A stretch of 37,532 bases of DNA from an uncultured Lachnospiraceae bacterium (GTDB lineage: Bacteria > Bacillota > Clostridia > Lachnospirales > Lachnospiraceae), in contig CACWJQ010000003.1 in NCBI GenBank assembly GCA_902761225.1, positions 86,925-124,456 of the forward strand, written 5' to 3'. The notes below the pieces were generated by a model. That model was given only the letters and a program-made list of their open reading frames with translations. It was not told the DNA's origin and searched no databases. Made by a program: the position numbers and the translations under genes. Positions 8,901 to 17,337 of the stretch are shown piece after piece (positions within the stretch are counted from its first letter, which is position 1; each line of letters begins with the position of its first letter).

Positions 8901-11155
8901 GGGAACATTCTCTTTCCGTTTTCAAAATATGTTCCGACGCCGTTACCTACAAGACACTTTTCTCCAAGTCTGGTGAATTCAACATCTTTGTTTTCGTATA
9001 TATAATCATCAAGTGCCTGAAGAATACGGAGTTCCTCTGAAGACTCAGCAGACTTCTTTGATAAAGCAGGTTTGATCTTGGACAGAGCACGTTTGATCCC
9101 GGAACTTCCATCTGTCTTGTTTGGAAACAGCCTGTCCCATACTGCATTTGCTTCAGCAAGAAATTCCGGATCATAAACCGGCTCATAGTCCGCTTCCGTA
9201 TCAAACAGTGAATCGACAGGTTCCAAAGACGGGCTATCTGCAGATCCAACTATCTCATCGATCAGCACCTGCTCCTTTGTTGACGGAGATGTAAGGATGG
9301 AGGTCTTCTTTGCAGCATCTGCGAAGGCGGAAGGATTATCTTTTTTAATGCTTAAGATTATATCAAGACCGGCAGTATGTCTCTCCTCTGTCTTATCGGA
9401 AAGAAGCCTCTCTATAAGTGCAAGTCTCTTATCATCATCCATGGTCAGGAGCAGAGTGATGGCGTTCTGTCTGATGTCGGATCTCTTGGACTTGAGCTGA
9501 TCTTCAAGTATTGAGTAACAGAAGTCAGGAAGTTTTCCTTTTGGTGCGCGTATGTCAGGCTCAAGACTTGTGGTGTCTCTCTCAAGTTCATGGTTAAGCA
9601 TAAGTCCGGCACGATTCCTGGTGAATTCCTCACCGTCTGCAGCAGCCTTTGTAAGAAGCTCATACTCTTCTTTATTTTCAGGCTCATTAAGAAGCAGGGC
9701 AAGAGCTCTTTCTCTTGTCCATTTTTCAACTGAAGAAAGCTGCCTTGCAACCTCAAGCATCATATCTCTGTCGCGGGCCGCACTTGCACAGAAAACCATT
9801 CTGGTCATCAGATCGGTCCTTGTGAGGGACAGATCATTCCAGGGGAATACAAGTCCTGTGAACTCAACCTTTTTAGCCGGAAGACCATCATGTATATCCT
9901 TAAGGATCAAGTAGGCCTCACGGGCTTCTTTTTCGTCGTTAAAATAATATCCGGGATCAACATAAACCCTGTTAAATACATATTCACGGTATCCGCCGTC
10001 TTCTTTTTTCAGAGTCTTTGTGATGGGTGCATCGACTCTTTCCATGAAATTAGGGATTATCTGTGCGACAATATCCGGCTGATCTTTTTTCTCTCTGAGG
10101 ATCTTAAGATAGACCGATGAATCGTAGCTTACCCTGGCAAGGAAAAAAGTACTGGTAAGGCTCTGCTCCCGGGTTCCATTCATGATATAACGCTCTGCAA
10201 CGGAAAAAGCAGTATCCACATCAGTTGAGGCAATAGCCCAGAGAGCAAGATATATCTCCATGTGATCATTACTGCTCAGATACTTTTCCCGGGAAGCGGG
10301 ATCATTAAGAAGCTCCTCTATAAGAGCAGCCTGTTTCTTTCCAAGTCTGTCACCGCCCTTTTCCTCATAGGCAAGCAGACCCACACAGGTCTCAACAGCT
10401 CTCTGTATCGAAGAAAATCTCAGAAGGTCATTATCTAGTATGACCTTAAACATGTGACGAAAGGCCTCAATGGTACCGAAGTCCATATTTTCACAGATGG
10501 ACTGGCGGAGACCTTCCTGAAGACGTGCGGCAAGAAGAAGCTTTTCCATCAGAATGTACATATTTTCATTCTGACTTAAGTAAATACCCCGGATCATGCC
10601 ATAGTTAACACTTCCTGCGGAATTCATCACTATGTCCGTGAGAGTCTCGATGATCCTCTCATCGCCGGAATCGATCATTGCTCCTATGACATAGGGAAAG
10701 TTCATGTTATTGCGGTTTTTATATGTTGTATGATCCTCTGAAACCTTCTCCAGAAGGTAATCACACATGTCGACATCCAACACGGAAAAGCGTGCAAAAT
10801 CACGAAATATATTATTGATCACCTTTACATAGTCCCGGTAATCACGGCTTCTGAAATTCCGTCTGTAGACGGTAGTATCAAACTGATAAGCCCTTACATT
10901 GTCTATCTCATAATAAAAATAATGAAGAAGCTCAGGCTTTAATACTTTCTTCAGATCCTTTTCGTATTTCTTCCAGAAAGCAGAAGGCACATCCTCACCC
11001 AGCGCCTTCCTATACACCTTCTCCAGTCCCGTTCCCGTAACTGATGCACCGTGGAGGATATCCTTAACAAGCGTCTTAAACTCGGCACCGGTCTTACCGA
11101 TACGCTCATCCATATCACTGTTTATACGTTTTGTGAACTCCAAATACCGATCCAT
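5978..11155 (-). CDS. Giant DUF4132 domain protein (MolR/YehI-like), 1725 residues
   Basis: The C-terminal ~250 residues match what I know of DUF4132: a Trp-Ile-Ala-Asp-Ile-Glu-Glu-Gly-Leu-Gln entry, Ala-Asp-Trp-Phe-Ser-Pro, Ile-Glu-Ala-Pro-Thr-Leu, Phe-Ser-Glu-Val-Met-Arg-Asp, His-Leu-Gly-Ser-Gly and Phe-Val-Asp-Asp-Asp-Pro-Lys-Thr. The N-terminal ~1300 residues are almost wholly helical and look like HEAT- or ARM-type repeats, probably including the DUF5724 region often found in such proteins. No signal peptide or membrane segment is seen, so it should be cytoplasmic. In E. coli the relative YehI lies near MoxR-type ATPase and VWA genes; here no such partners are present. Instead a small gene ends 18 bases upstream, with TAAGGAGG before ATG 11155. 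Biochemical role unknown. Confidence 0.82.
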   Translation of the reverse strand: MDRYLEFTKRINSDMDERIGKTGAEFKTLVKDILHGASVTGTGLEKVYRKALGEDVPSAFWKKYEKDLKKVLKPELLHYFYYEIDNVRAYQFDTTVYRRNFRSRDYRDYVKVINNIFRDFARFSVLDVDMCDYLLEKVSEDHTTYKNRNNMNFPYVIGAMIDSGDERIIETLTDIVMNSAGSVNYGMIRGIYLSQNENMYILMEKLLLAARLQEGLRQSICENMDFGTIEAFRHMFKVILDNDLLRFSSIQRAVETCVGLLAYEEKGGDRLGKKQAALIEELLNDPASREKYLSSNDHMEIYLALWAIASTDVDTAFSVAERYIMNGTREQSLTSTFFLARVSYDSSVYLKILREKKDQPDIVAQIIPNFMERVDAPITKTLKKEDGGYREYVFNRVYVDPGYYFNDEKEAREAYLILKDIHDGLPAKKVEFTGLVFPWNDLSLTRTDLMTRMVFCASAARDRDMMLEVARQLSSVEKWTRERALALLLNEPENKEEYELLTKAAADGEEFTRNRAGLMLNHELERDTTSLEPDIRAPKGKLPDFCYSILEDQLKSKRSDIRQNAITLLLTMDDDKRLALIERLLSDKTEERHTAGLDIILSIKKDNPSAFADAAKKTSILTSPSTKEQVLIDEIVGSADSPSLEPVDSLFDTEADYEPVYDPEFLAEANAVWDRLFPNKTDGSSGIKRALSKIKPALSKKSAESSEELRILQALDDYIYENKDVEFTRLGEKCLVGNGVGTYFENGKRMFPCEELWDSFYKKEIKTEDELLRVTCLLSYNHFDHRINQVRGYKEFCNIYIDKYLGSEFCLKDLPQYRYMRFLNGILANIIERHDLSDAISKTGCAITYVMVTSDDPMIYSFTKDDVVLNDRDRLINEKFERTPFLAAQLRRFIAGMKNTAETFPFKYALNRKFDGDLMKDATLRMKNFYYPSGNDLILPTVGEYIHACAAGIISKDLLYKRIFDGCVGEAFSLLSSLIVYIRENGDTKSTRVRRYGASDRRIVAEFFGRRDIYTKIEPESLTDLEKKELSLSEELYDTLVRVCVGKELRRGDTATEYTDAMKNVGRLYGLDNFVNILKAFGKSTFNRSLYMAYGSVNSKEDVLSHLLAVCVPDEREGNDVQQAAKLGELIMGTDIKEKRLIEAALFSPEWLDIIGEYLKIDGFRSGCYYFMAHMNERFDDKRKASIAKFSPISEEEFREGAFDKTWFDEVYSVLGEKTFNVIYDAAKYISDGAKHARARKYADAATGRLDPAKTLDEIIKKRNKDLLMAYAIMPGTDKEIRDRYSYIRQYIKESKQFGAQRRASEKLAGEMAIKNMATSQGYTDETRFILKMENEIASELAGFWNMHSVGDYDLGLSVDSGKIDIVIQKDGKVLKSLPASIKKDEYVLDIQEAKKTFTEQYRRTRLMFEEAMESRSAFSKAEIDALKANPVLTDMIDTLIFEANGRFGLWKDLNADKNDEVYVAHSYSMFKAGVWKDIQALIYENEIIQPFKQVFRELYVKTDEEMECYDSRRYAGNQIQTKMTMAVLKGRRWIADIEEGLQKVYYKENIIATIYALADWFSPSDIEAPTLEWVAFYDRKSGQAMKIADVPDILFSEVMRDVDLAVSVAHAGEVDPEMSHSTIEMRHVIAEFAVKSFRLKNVSFTDSHALIKGTRGNYTVHLGSGIIHMEAGPMINVLPVHSQKRGRIFLPFVDDDPKTAEIITKILMFAEDSKIKDPLILNQM

Positions 11156-11173
11156 ATTATCCTCCTTAGGGGC

Positions 11174-11620
11174 TCACCACATCCGCCCTGACAGCATCGT
11201 AAGTCTTATAAAACTTATCGTGTCATTTTCGTGCAGCGTAAGTTTATGATTTCTGAGTTCCTCTTCTGTTGGTGTGGGATCTGCAGATTCAACATCCACG
11301 ATCTCATCATTGATGAAGATTGCAACAAGTCCGTCACGGTATGCGAGTATCGCAGTTGCAACTGCCTCATTTAAGTCCGGTATTTTATCATTGTAGATGA
11401 TACCGAAGGATACCCTTCCTATCTCTGCAAGGTCGCTGATCTGCTCATCACTTAGGGGAGTGATCTTATTTTCAGCTCTCCTGATAAAATCATTAACCAT
11501 TATCCTGACAGTCTCTTCAATGAGCTCATATACATTCGAAGGAACAGTTGCATACTCCAGCGGCACGGTTTTGATCCGCTTATTTTTTCCTATGCTTTTT
11601 TGATTTACTTTTATTATCAT
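11174..11620 (-). CDS. Small partner protein of the DUF4132 gene, unknown function
   Basis: The 148-residue protein precedes and is very likely co-transcribed with the DUF4132 gene (18-base gap). I start it at ATG 11620, 9-10 bases after AAGGA; a longer frame from a TTG at 11668 lacks a ribosome site. The N-terminus (Met-Ile-Ile-Lys-Val-Asn-Gln-Lys-Ser) looks like a beta hairpin followed by a helix (Glu-Leu-Ile-Glu-Glu-Thr-Val), an arrangement reminiscent of a beta-grasp fold. The C-terminus has another strand pair (Val-Ala-Ile-Phe-Ile-Asn-Asp-Glu) and ends in the distinctive Phe-Ile-Arg-Leu-Thr-Met-Leu-Ser-Gly-Arg-Met-Trp. The beta-grasp idea is my inference. No catalytic motif seen. Confidence 0.7.
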   Translation of the reverse strand: MIIKVNQKSIGKNKRIKTVPLEYATVPSNVYELIEETVRIMVNDFIRRAENKITPLSDEQISDLAEIGRVSFGIIYNDKIPDLNEAVATAILAYRDGLVAIFINDEIVDVESADPTPTEEELRNHKLTLHENDTISFIRLTMLSGRMW

Positions 11621-11698
11621 CCCTGTATCCTTGTGAGGCAGAACCGGCTTCAAAGCTTTAATATACAACTAATGTATCGTTCACGAGGCTCACAGTGA

Positions 11699-12220
11699 TC
11701 ATATCTCATAAGTATAAAAAACTTCAGGATAACCTTCATTCATAACAACAAAATCATGTTCCCAGTCAGATAATCTGCCGCCCCAGGACTCATATACTTT
11801 TCTTGCTTTTGCATTATCCTTCAGCACACCTATGACATACTTATCGTAGCTTTTACTTTTCGCCCAATCGACGAACAGATCTCTCAGTCCCGTTCCAATT
11901 CTCATTCCCTGATATTCAGGATAAACATAGAGAGCTACCAGATCGGCGTAGTCATTTTTGAAGAATTCATAATCTGAATCCAGTGTTCCGAACATCAGAC
12001 CAACTATTTTACCCTCGCTCTCAGCTACATAAGCGATTTTTCTGTCACCAACGAATTTCTCTTTTGTAAATCCCGCAGCTCTTTCCTGTCTGTGTTCATC
12101 CCTTGCATCAAACACCTTGGCAGGCAGTATGTGTCCGTATGCCACACGCCATACCGAGTCCAAAAGCGTATACCATTCGTACCCGTCTTCATCACGAATA
12201 TCTCTGTATTTTATATCCAT
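11699..12220 (-). CDS. GNAT family N-acetyltransferase
   Basis: The 173-residue protein fits the GNAT fold: beta strands leading to Ile-Ala-Tyr-Val-Ala-Glu and Gly-Lys-Ile-Val-Gly-Leu, then Leu-Tyr-Val-Tyr-Pro-Glu-Tyr-Gln-Gly with the acetyl-CoA pyrophosphate loop Gly-Met-Arg-Ile-Gly-Thr-Gly, and a late Asn-Ala-Lys-Ala-Arg-Lys-Val-Tyr-Glu helix typical of the family. It would transfer an acetyl group from acetyl-CoA to an amine; the acceptor is unknown. The start at ATG 12220 is fixed by GGGAGG 6 bases upstream; an in-frame ATG at 12244 includes that ribosome site and is unlikely. It sits 56 bases after the YqeY-like gene and 79 bases before the DUF4132 partner gene on the same strand. Confidence 0.87.
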   Translation of the reverse strand: MDIKYRDIRDEDGYEWYTLLDSVWRVAYGHILPAKVFDARDEHRQERAAGFTKEKFVGDRKIAYVAESEGKIVGLMFGTLDSDYEFFKNDYADLVALYVYPEYQGMRIGTGLRDLFVDWAKSKSYDKYVIGVLKDNAKARKVYESWGGRLSDWEHDFVVMNEGYPEVFYTYEI

Positions 12221-12275
12221 GAACGATCCTCCCTCATAACACATCAGGTACCCTCAAACTGATCAGGTGTGCAGC

Positions 12276-12713
12276 TTATCCAAGCATTTTTGCTATGACT
12301 TCATTTATGACTTTGCCGTCAGCTTTTCCTTTAAGTTCAGGCATGACAGCCTTCATGATCTGTCCCTTGTTGCCGGTAGCGATAACTTCAGCGAACTTCT
12401 CTTTAAGTACAGCTTCTATCTCTTCAGCAGAAAGCATTTTGGGAGCATATTCTTCAAATACCTTAAGTCTTGCTTCATACTCTGCCTTGAGTTCTGCTCT
12501 TGAATCGGGACAGGTATCTATCTGCTCTCTTACACTCTTTATCTCCTTGAGGATAGCCTGATCGGTCATATCATCGGGAATATCATCACGGCATCCTGCA
12601 TCTATGGCAAGCTTCTTTGTAGCTGACACAAGTGTCGATATAGCATCCTTTCTGACCTTATCGTGATCCTTCATAGCCTGGATCATATCCTTCTGTAAAG
12701 TTGAAAACTGCAT
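12276..12713 (-). CDS. GatB/YqeY domain-containing protein
   Basis: The 145-residue protein matches the stand-alone YqeY family: a helical N-terminus with Met-Lys-Asp-His-Asp-Lys-Val-Arg-Lys-Asp-Ala, a charged middle, and the C-terminal GatB-like tail with Gly-Lys-Ala-Asp-Gly-Lys-Val-Ile-Asn-Glu. The tail resembles the part of GatB that contacts tRNA in the amidotransferase, but stand-alone YqeY has no firmly known role and no GatA or GatC is nearby. The start is ATG 12713, 6 bases after AGGAGG; the longer frame from 12752 would run through this ribosome site. It lies 41 bases after the GH2 gene and may be read from the same transcript. Confidence 0.9.
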   Translation of the reverse strand: MQFSTLQKDMIQAMKDHDKVRKDAISTLVSATKKLAIDAGCRDDIPDDMTDQAILKEIKSVREQIDTCPDSRAELKAEYEARLKVFEEYAPKMLSAEEIEAVLKEKFAEVIATGNKGQIMKAVMPELKGKADGKVINEVIAKMLG

Positions 12714-12754
12714 TTTGTTACCTCCTGTAATATAAACCAATATCATGATCACAT

Positions 12755-15220
12755 TTAACTGATCATTAGTATCTTCAGCTTCGCATCATCTATATCCTTG
12801 GTGCTAACAGTGACCTCACAATCACCTGCATCGTAGCCAGATCTTATTATCAGCATGGCACGTCCGCGATAAGTTACAGCATCATCATCTGTATAGTTTT
12901 CATCTGTTACAGGTGCTGATGATCCAAAGCCTGCAAGGATACCCGCACCGTTTACAGATGCCTTAAGCGCTATCTCTGCATCAGGTACCGTATGTCCGTC
13001 CTTATCACACACATCTATCTGTGCATATATCAGATCATGTCCGTCAGCACGCATCTCTGTCTTATCCGGTGTGATCTTAAGGAACGCAGGTGCTCCGGCA
13101 GTAATAAGCGTGTCTCTGCTGATCTCTTTTCCATCCTTAAAACCAATGGCAATGACTTCACCGCTTTCATATACTGTCTCAAACCTTGCAGTATAAGGCA
13201 TCGGCTTTTCCATGCAGATATTCTTCCTGCCGATACTCTTTCCGTTAACAAGAACTTCAACCTCTTCAGCAGCTGAAAATACTACCAGTTCAATATTCTT
13301 CCCTTCATATCCGGGATAAGTCCAATTGCTGAGTACGTAGGGAAATCCCCACATGCTCACTATCTCTTTTTTACCATAGGTATCAGGATGCATTGAATAC
13401 AGCTTAGTCTTGCCGCTTCCCCATACGATACTCCTGTACTCACCCTGTGGCATGATATTGCCGGTTATATCGAAATCGGCATCATTTGCAAGTCTCCAGG
13501 GATAAGGTGAAGTTGCAGGGGGCATAAGATCCCAGGGATTCTTCGGTGCTTTGGGATCTTCAGGATCAACATATGCTGCCTTTCCTATACCTGCTTCGCC
13601 TATGTAATCCCATGCTGTCCAGGTGAAATCTCCGATGACATAAGAGAGTTTCTCCACCATGGGCCAGCGGAACCCAATCTCCTTGGGGAAATTCTCCGAA
13701 CCGAGGATGACTCTTTCGGGATACATCTCATGATCTCTCTCATAGATCTCTTCCATGTAGTTATATCCCACAACATCAAGTCCGTTGGTAAAGGGTTCGC
13801 TTGCCGTCTCCCAAAGAGTTGTCTTAAAACCGTCACCTGAATTCTGTGCATGATTCCATCCCACAGCAAGACTGTCATCAAGTCCGCTCCAGAATGAGCA
13901 TATGCCATTGCTCACAGGCCTTGTTCCGTCGAGAGATCTTATAGTCTCCGCAAGTTCCGTAGCTCGCTCATATCCGCTTCCCAGTCCTCCCCTTTCAGGA
14001 ATCTCATTTCCCGTAGACCACATGATGACAGAAGGATGAGACCTGTCTCTTCTTACAAATGCAGTAAGATCCTTTTTCCAGTCAGCTTCGAAAAACTGAT
14101 GGTAGTCACCGCCTCTTTTTCCGATGAACCATGCATCAAAGGCCTCATCAAATACATACATTCCAAGCCTGTCACAGCATTCGATAAGAGCAGCCGATGG
14201 AGGATTATGGGCAGTACGGACAGCATTAAATCCCGCTTCCTTAAGCTTTCTTATCTTGCGTTCTTCGCATGAAGTCATGGTTACAGAGCCTAGAAGTCCG
14301 TTGTCATGATGGAGACATCCGCCCTTCAGCTTGACACTCTTTCCATTTATCAGAAGTCCCCTGACAGAATCTGCTGAAACTGTTCTTATGCCAAACAGCA
14401 CCGAAGCTTCATCCGTTGTCTTTTTTTCATCCTCTTCAAAATGAGTCCTGTATTCACCGATATCAGTCACTACTGCCTTTGCAGTATAAAGCTGAGGATG
14501 ATCCGCATCCCACAGCAAAGGATCCTTTACTATGATCTGCATTCTTGCCTGTACTGTCTTGCCGTGACTTACCTTTATAACCCGTTTTGTCTCCGCTGAA
14601 GCATTACTGCTTCCCTCGGGGTAAAGTGATATCACAACCTCTGCCATACGGTTGGAATTACCGGTATTTTCCACATCTATCACAGCTTCAAGAAATGCAT
14701 ATCCGTCAGCGATATCTTTGGTATATACAAATATTCCGTCAGGAACTATATGCACTCTCGGACCGTGCATAAGACTTACACTACGGTAGATGCCGGAACC
14801 TGTATACCATCTGGATGCAGGCTGCATGCTTGTGTTTACATTAACTGTGATACGGTTTTCCTTGCCAAAGGTAACATGGTCACTGAGATCAACAAAAAAC
14901 GGAGCATATCCGTAATGGCACTGTGCTACCCTGCTTCCGTTAACATCAAGGGTTGCATTCATCATTACACCGTCAAACCTGAGTCCCGTATATCCCTCTT
15001 TCCATTCTTCCGGAAAGTAAATATTCTTCGTATAATTGGACAATCCTCCTGTGAAAAATCCTGAATCCGAACCCGCAGGTGCATCCTTTGAAACCTCTGT
15101 TCCGATCATGCCGTCGTGAGGAAGATTTACTGTTTCGCCGGGATCTGAATCCAGCATCGTTATGGAATCAAGATATCCTTTTCTGTAAGTCCATTTTTCA
15201 TCAAGAAACGTACCTTTCAT
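12755..15220 (-). CDS. Glycoside hydrolase family 2 protein (beta-galactosidase-like)
   Basis: The 821-residue enzyme has the GH2 order: sugar-binding jelly roll (about 1-160), immunoglobulin-like domain (about 160-285), TIM barrel (about 285-590), a DUF4982-like domain (about 600-700) and a C-terminal Ig-like domain. The acid/base is Glu406 in Ser-Thr-Gly-Asn-Glu-Ile and the nucleophile probably Glu509 in Leu-Gly-Ser-Glu-Asn. There is no signal peptide, so it acts on imported oligosaccharides in the cytoplasm. Beta-galactosidase is the commonest activity for this architecture, but beta-glucuronidase or other retaining activities are not excluded. The AraC regulator lies 111 bases upstream on the same strand and the sugar genes diverge beyond it. 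AAAGGG precedes ATG 15220. Confidence 0.92.
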   Translation of the reverse strand: MKGTFLDEKWTYRKGYLDSITMLDSDPGETVNLPHDGMIGTEVSKDAPAGSDSGFFTGGLSNYTKNIYFPEEWKEGYTGLRFDGVMMNATLDVNGSRVAQCHYGYAPFFVDLSDHVTFGKENRITVNVNTSMQPASRWYTGSGIYRSVSLMHGPRVHIVPDGIFVYTKDIADGYAFLEAVIDVENTGNSNRMAEVVISLYPEGSSNASAETKRVIKVSHGKTVQARMQIIVKDPLLWDADHPQLYTAKAVVTDIGEYRTHFEEDEKKTTDEASVLFGIRTVSADSVRGLLINGKSVKLKGGCLHHDNGLLGSVTMTSCEERKIRKLKEAGFNAVRTAHNPPSAALIECCDRLGMYVFDEAFDAWFIGKRGGDYHQFFEADWKKDLTAFVRRDRSHPSVIMWSTGNEIPERGGLGSGYERATELAETIRSLDGTRPVSNGICSFWSGLDDSLAVGWNHAQNSGDGFKTTLWETASEPFTNGLDVVGYNYMEEIYERDHEMYPERVILGSENFPKEIGFRWPMVEKLSYVIGDFTWTAWDYIGEAGIGKAAYVDPEDPKAPKNPWDLMPPATSPYPWRLANDADFDITGNIMPQGEYRSIVWGSGKTKLYSMHPDTYGKKEIVSMWGFPYVLSNWTYPGYEGKNIELVVFSAAEEVEVLVNGKSIGRKNICMEKPMPYTARFETVYESGEVIAIGFKDGKEISRDTLITAGAPAFLKITPDKTEMRADGHDLIYAQIDVCDKDGHTVPDAEIALKASVNGAGILAGFGSSAPVTDENYTDDDAVTYRGRAMLIIRSGYDAGDCEVTVSTKDIDDAKLKILMIS

Positions 15221-15331
15221 ATTGACCCTTTCTCTGCGAGAACCATTGCCTGTAAAGCTACATTCACACCAGATACTATTTTAACAAATATTCCTTAAAA
15301 AGTACTTAAAAACAGGTCAAAACAAGCTGAT

Positions 15332-16153
15332 TTATCCATGTTTTCCCCTTGGACTTTCACCATATCTCTTGACATATGCCCTATAGAAAGCTGAATAATC
15401 CCCAAAGCCGCATTTTTCTGCCGCTTCACCGGCTGTTTTTCCGTCTTCAAGCATCTTTCTTGCCGTAACAAGTCTCTTGGCGGTTATGTACTCCCAGGGC
15501 GATGCACCGGTCGACTGTTTGAATATCCTTCCTATCTGGGACTGACTTACATAGAATTTGTCTGCAAGATGGGGAATGGATAGCTCATCCGATATATGAC
15601 TGTTCACATATCTCAGTATCCTCTCTGACAAGGTACTCTTCTTTCTTCGCTTGCCTCCTGTCTTTACTTCACCTGCATCATCAAATTCATCATCCAGTCC
15701 TGACAATATCTCCATTATCAGACGATATGCTATAAGCTTTCTGTCATAATCGTCATCATATTCTCTGCATAATCGTTCGAAGAGTTCTTCAAACCCCGGT
15801 TTTTCATACAGGTTCATCTGTCCCAGTGATCTCTCAGTATAAAGCCGCATCAATCGCCTTTCCGGATCTATGTCATCAAAGAGACTTATGGGAAAATTAA
15901 CAGCATATCTTTCGTATATGCCGTTACTGAGAAGCTTCGCCCTGTGAACCTCTCCGGGCCCCATTGCGAGAAGACTTCCCTGCTTCATGTGATATTCGGT
16001 TCCTTCAACCAGATAATCCGCTTTTCCATCGATAAAATAATAAAGCTCACATCTCTCATGAATGTGCATCTTATATCCGCTTCCGTCTGCATGCTCTTCT
16101 CTTACATGTCTCGTATATATCTCATCAGCTTCATGCTCATAAAAAAATTCCAT
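15332..16153 (-). CDS. AraC family transcriptional regulator
   Basis: The 273-residue regulator has an N-terminal cupin-like effector domain (His-Ile-His-Glu-Arg-Cys-Glu-Leu-Tyr-Tyr-Phe near residue 30, then Gly-Pro-Gly-Glu-Val-His) and a C-terminal pair of helix-turn-helix motifs from about 175 to 270, ending in the usual Arg-Ala-Tyr-Val-Lys-Arg-Tyr-Gly-Glu-Ser-Pro. Such proteins sense a sugar and usually activate nearby catabolic genes. It sits between a GH2 glycosidase on its own strand and divergent sugar isomerase and oxidoreductase genes, so both are likely targets. A pair of 9-base direct repeats 21 bases apart lies in the divergent gap, next to a poor -35 of the plus-strand promoter, as expected for activation. 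Confidence 0.93.
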   Translation of the reverse strand: MEFFYEHEADEIYTRHVREEHADGSGYKMHIHERCELYYFIDGKADYLVEGTEYHMKQGSLLAMGPGEVHRAKLLSNGIYERYAVNFPISLFDDIDPERRLMRLYTERSLGQMNLYEKPGFEELFERLCREYDDDYDRKLIAYRLIMEILSGLDDEFDDAGEVKTGGKRRKKSTLSERILRYVNSHISDELSIPHLADKFYVSQSQIGRIFKQSTGASPWEYITAKRLVTARKMLEDGKTAGEAAEKCGFGDYSAFYRAYVKRYGESPRGKHG

Positions 16154-16321
16154 ATATAAAACTCCTGTCTTTAGATTTTGTGCATGATATCTTCAATTGA
16201 TGAACATCATCGTTTGTATTCTGGATTGATATTTTCATTGTATGTCCCGGAAACACGCTTTATATACATGCATCTCGGATTTTCAGGCCTCATAGTATAG
16301 AAGTTATCATTGCATGCGTTA

Positions 16322-16379
16322 ATTTGCAATAATTGTTAATATATTTGCAATTTTAATGCATATTCTTTCATGCTAATAT
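16322..16379 (+). promoter_or_regulatory. Probable AraC-type operator and activated promoter
   Basis: ATTTGCAAT occurs at 16322-16330 and again at 16343-16351, exactly 21 bases (two helical turns) apart, the spacing typical of AraC-family half sites. Immediately after comes a poor -35 (TTTTAA, 16351-16356), a 17-base spacer and a -10 of TAATAT (16374-16379). A good -10 with a bad -35 abutting the sites suggests activation. The remaining part of the 283-base divergent gap (16154-16321) holds AT-rich sequence with no feature I can name. Confidence 0.55.
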
Positions 16380-16436
16380 CCTCTCAACAAAGAAAACAGA
16401 TACAAAGACTGCATGCACAAAAAGGAGGAATACTAA

Positions 16437-17255
16437 ATGAAATTCAGACTGGCTGCATTTGCCGATGAAGCTTCGCAAAATATAGATGAACAGATAAAGA
16501 CCATGAAGAATAATGGCATTGAGCTTTTGGAGATAAGAGGTGTGGACGGGACCAATATCGCAGATATCACCATCTCTAAGGCAAAGGAAGTAAGATCCAG
16601 ACTGGATGATGCCGGCCTGTCAGTATGGTCTCTGGGATCACCCTATGGCAAGATATCCCTTTCCGACGATTTTGATAAGCATTTGGATCTGTTCAAACAT
16701 GGTATTGAACTTTGCGACATACTGGGGACTAAGCACATCAGACTTTTTAGTTTTTATGATGCGGAAGGCCGATTTGATGATGTGGCGGACAGACTATCCA
16801 AATTCACGGAAGCCGCAAAAGGTACTGATATTATCCTGTGCCATGAAAATGAAAAAGGTATCTATGGAGATGTCGCACCAAGATGTCTTGAGATCCACAG
16901 AGAATTTCCTGAGATCAAGGCAGTATTCGATCCTGCCAATTTCATTCAGTCAGGTCAGGATACCCTCGAGGCATGGAAGCTTCTGAATCCTTATGTAGAA
17001 TACATGCATATAAAAGATGCCCTTCCTGACGGAGCTGTAGTACCAGCAGGAAAAGGATCCGGAAACCTTCCTTATCTGCTTAATGAATATTCAGGTGAAG
17101 TTCTTACCATAGAACCCCATTTAACAGTTTTTCAGGGACTTGAAATGCTTGAACAGGATGATAAGAGCAAGGTCGGAATATACTCTTACCCAGATCCGCT
17201 TACCGCTTTTAAAGCAGCTTCCGATGCGTTAAAAGACCTTATTAAACAGCAATGA
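16437..17255 (+). CDS. Sugar phosphate isomerase/epimerase (xylose isomerase-like TIM barrel)
   Basis: The 272-residue protein has the metal-ligand pattern of the family: His136-Glu137-Asn138-Glu139, Asp165 in Phe-Asp-Pro-Ala-Asn, His191 in His-Ile-Lys-Asp and Glu226 in Ile-Glu-Pro-His. It would isomerise or epimerise a sugar or sugar derivative, using a divalent metal, in the cytoplasm. AAAGGAGG lies about 9 bases before ATG 16437. The next gene, a Gfo/Idh-type oxidoreductase, begins 82 bases downstream; this pairing is common in loci that handle inositols, keto-sugars or sugar acids. It is probably activated by the divergent AraC regulator. The exact substrate cannot be read from sequence. 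Confidence 0.88.
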   Translation: MKFRLAAFADEASQNIDEQIKTMKNNGIELLEIRGVDGTNIADITISKAKEVRSRLDDAGLSVWSLGSPYGKISLSDDFDKHLDLFKHGIELCDILGTKHIRLFSFYDAEGRFDDVADRLSKFTEAAKGTDIILCHENEKGIYGDVAPRCLEIHREFPEIKAVFDPANFIQSGQDTLEAWKLLNPYVEYMHIKDALPDGAVVPAGKGSGNLPYLLNEYSGEVLTIEPHLTVFQGLEMLEQDDKSKVGIYSYPDPLTAFKAASDALKDLIKQQ

Positions 17256-17337
17256 TCAGACAGCTGCATTAACGGATCGGTCAATCTGAAATCATTATCA
17301 ACCGGACATATTTAATTACATTTACAGGAGAAATGTT

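Noticed and set aside
11174-11668. Longer start (TTG 11668) for the DUF4132 partner
   Set aside because: No ribosome site before the TTG, while ATG 11620 has AAGGA at good distance.
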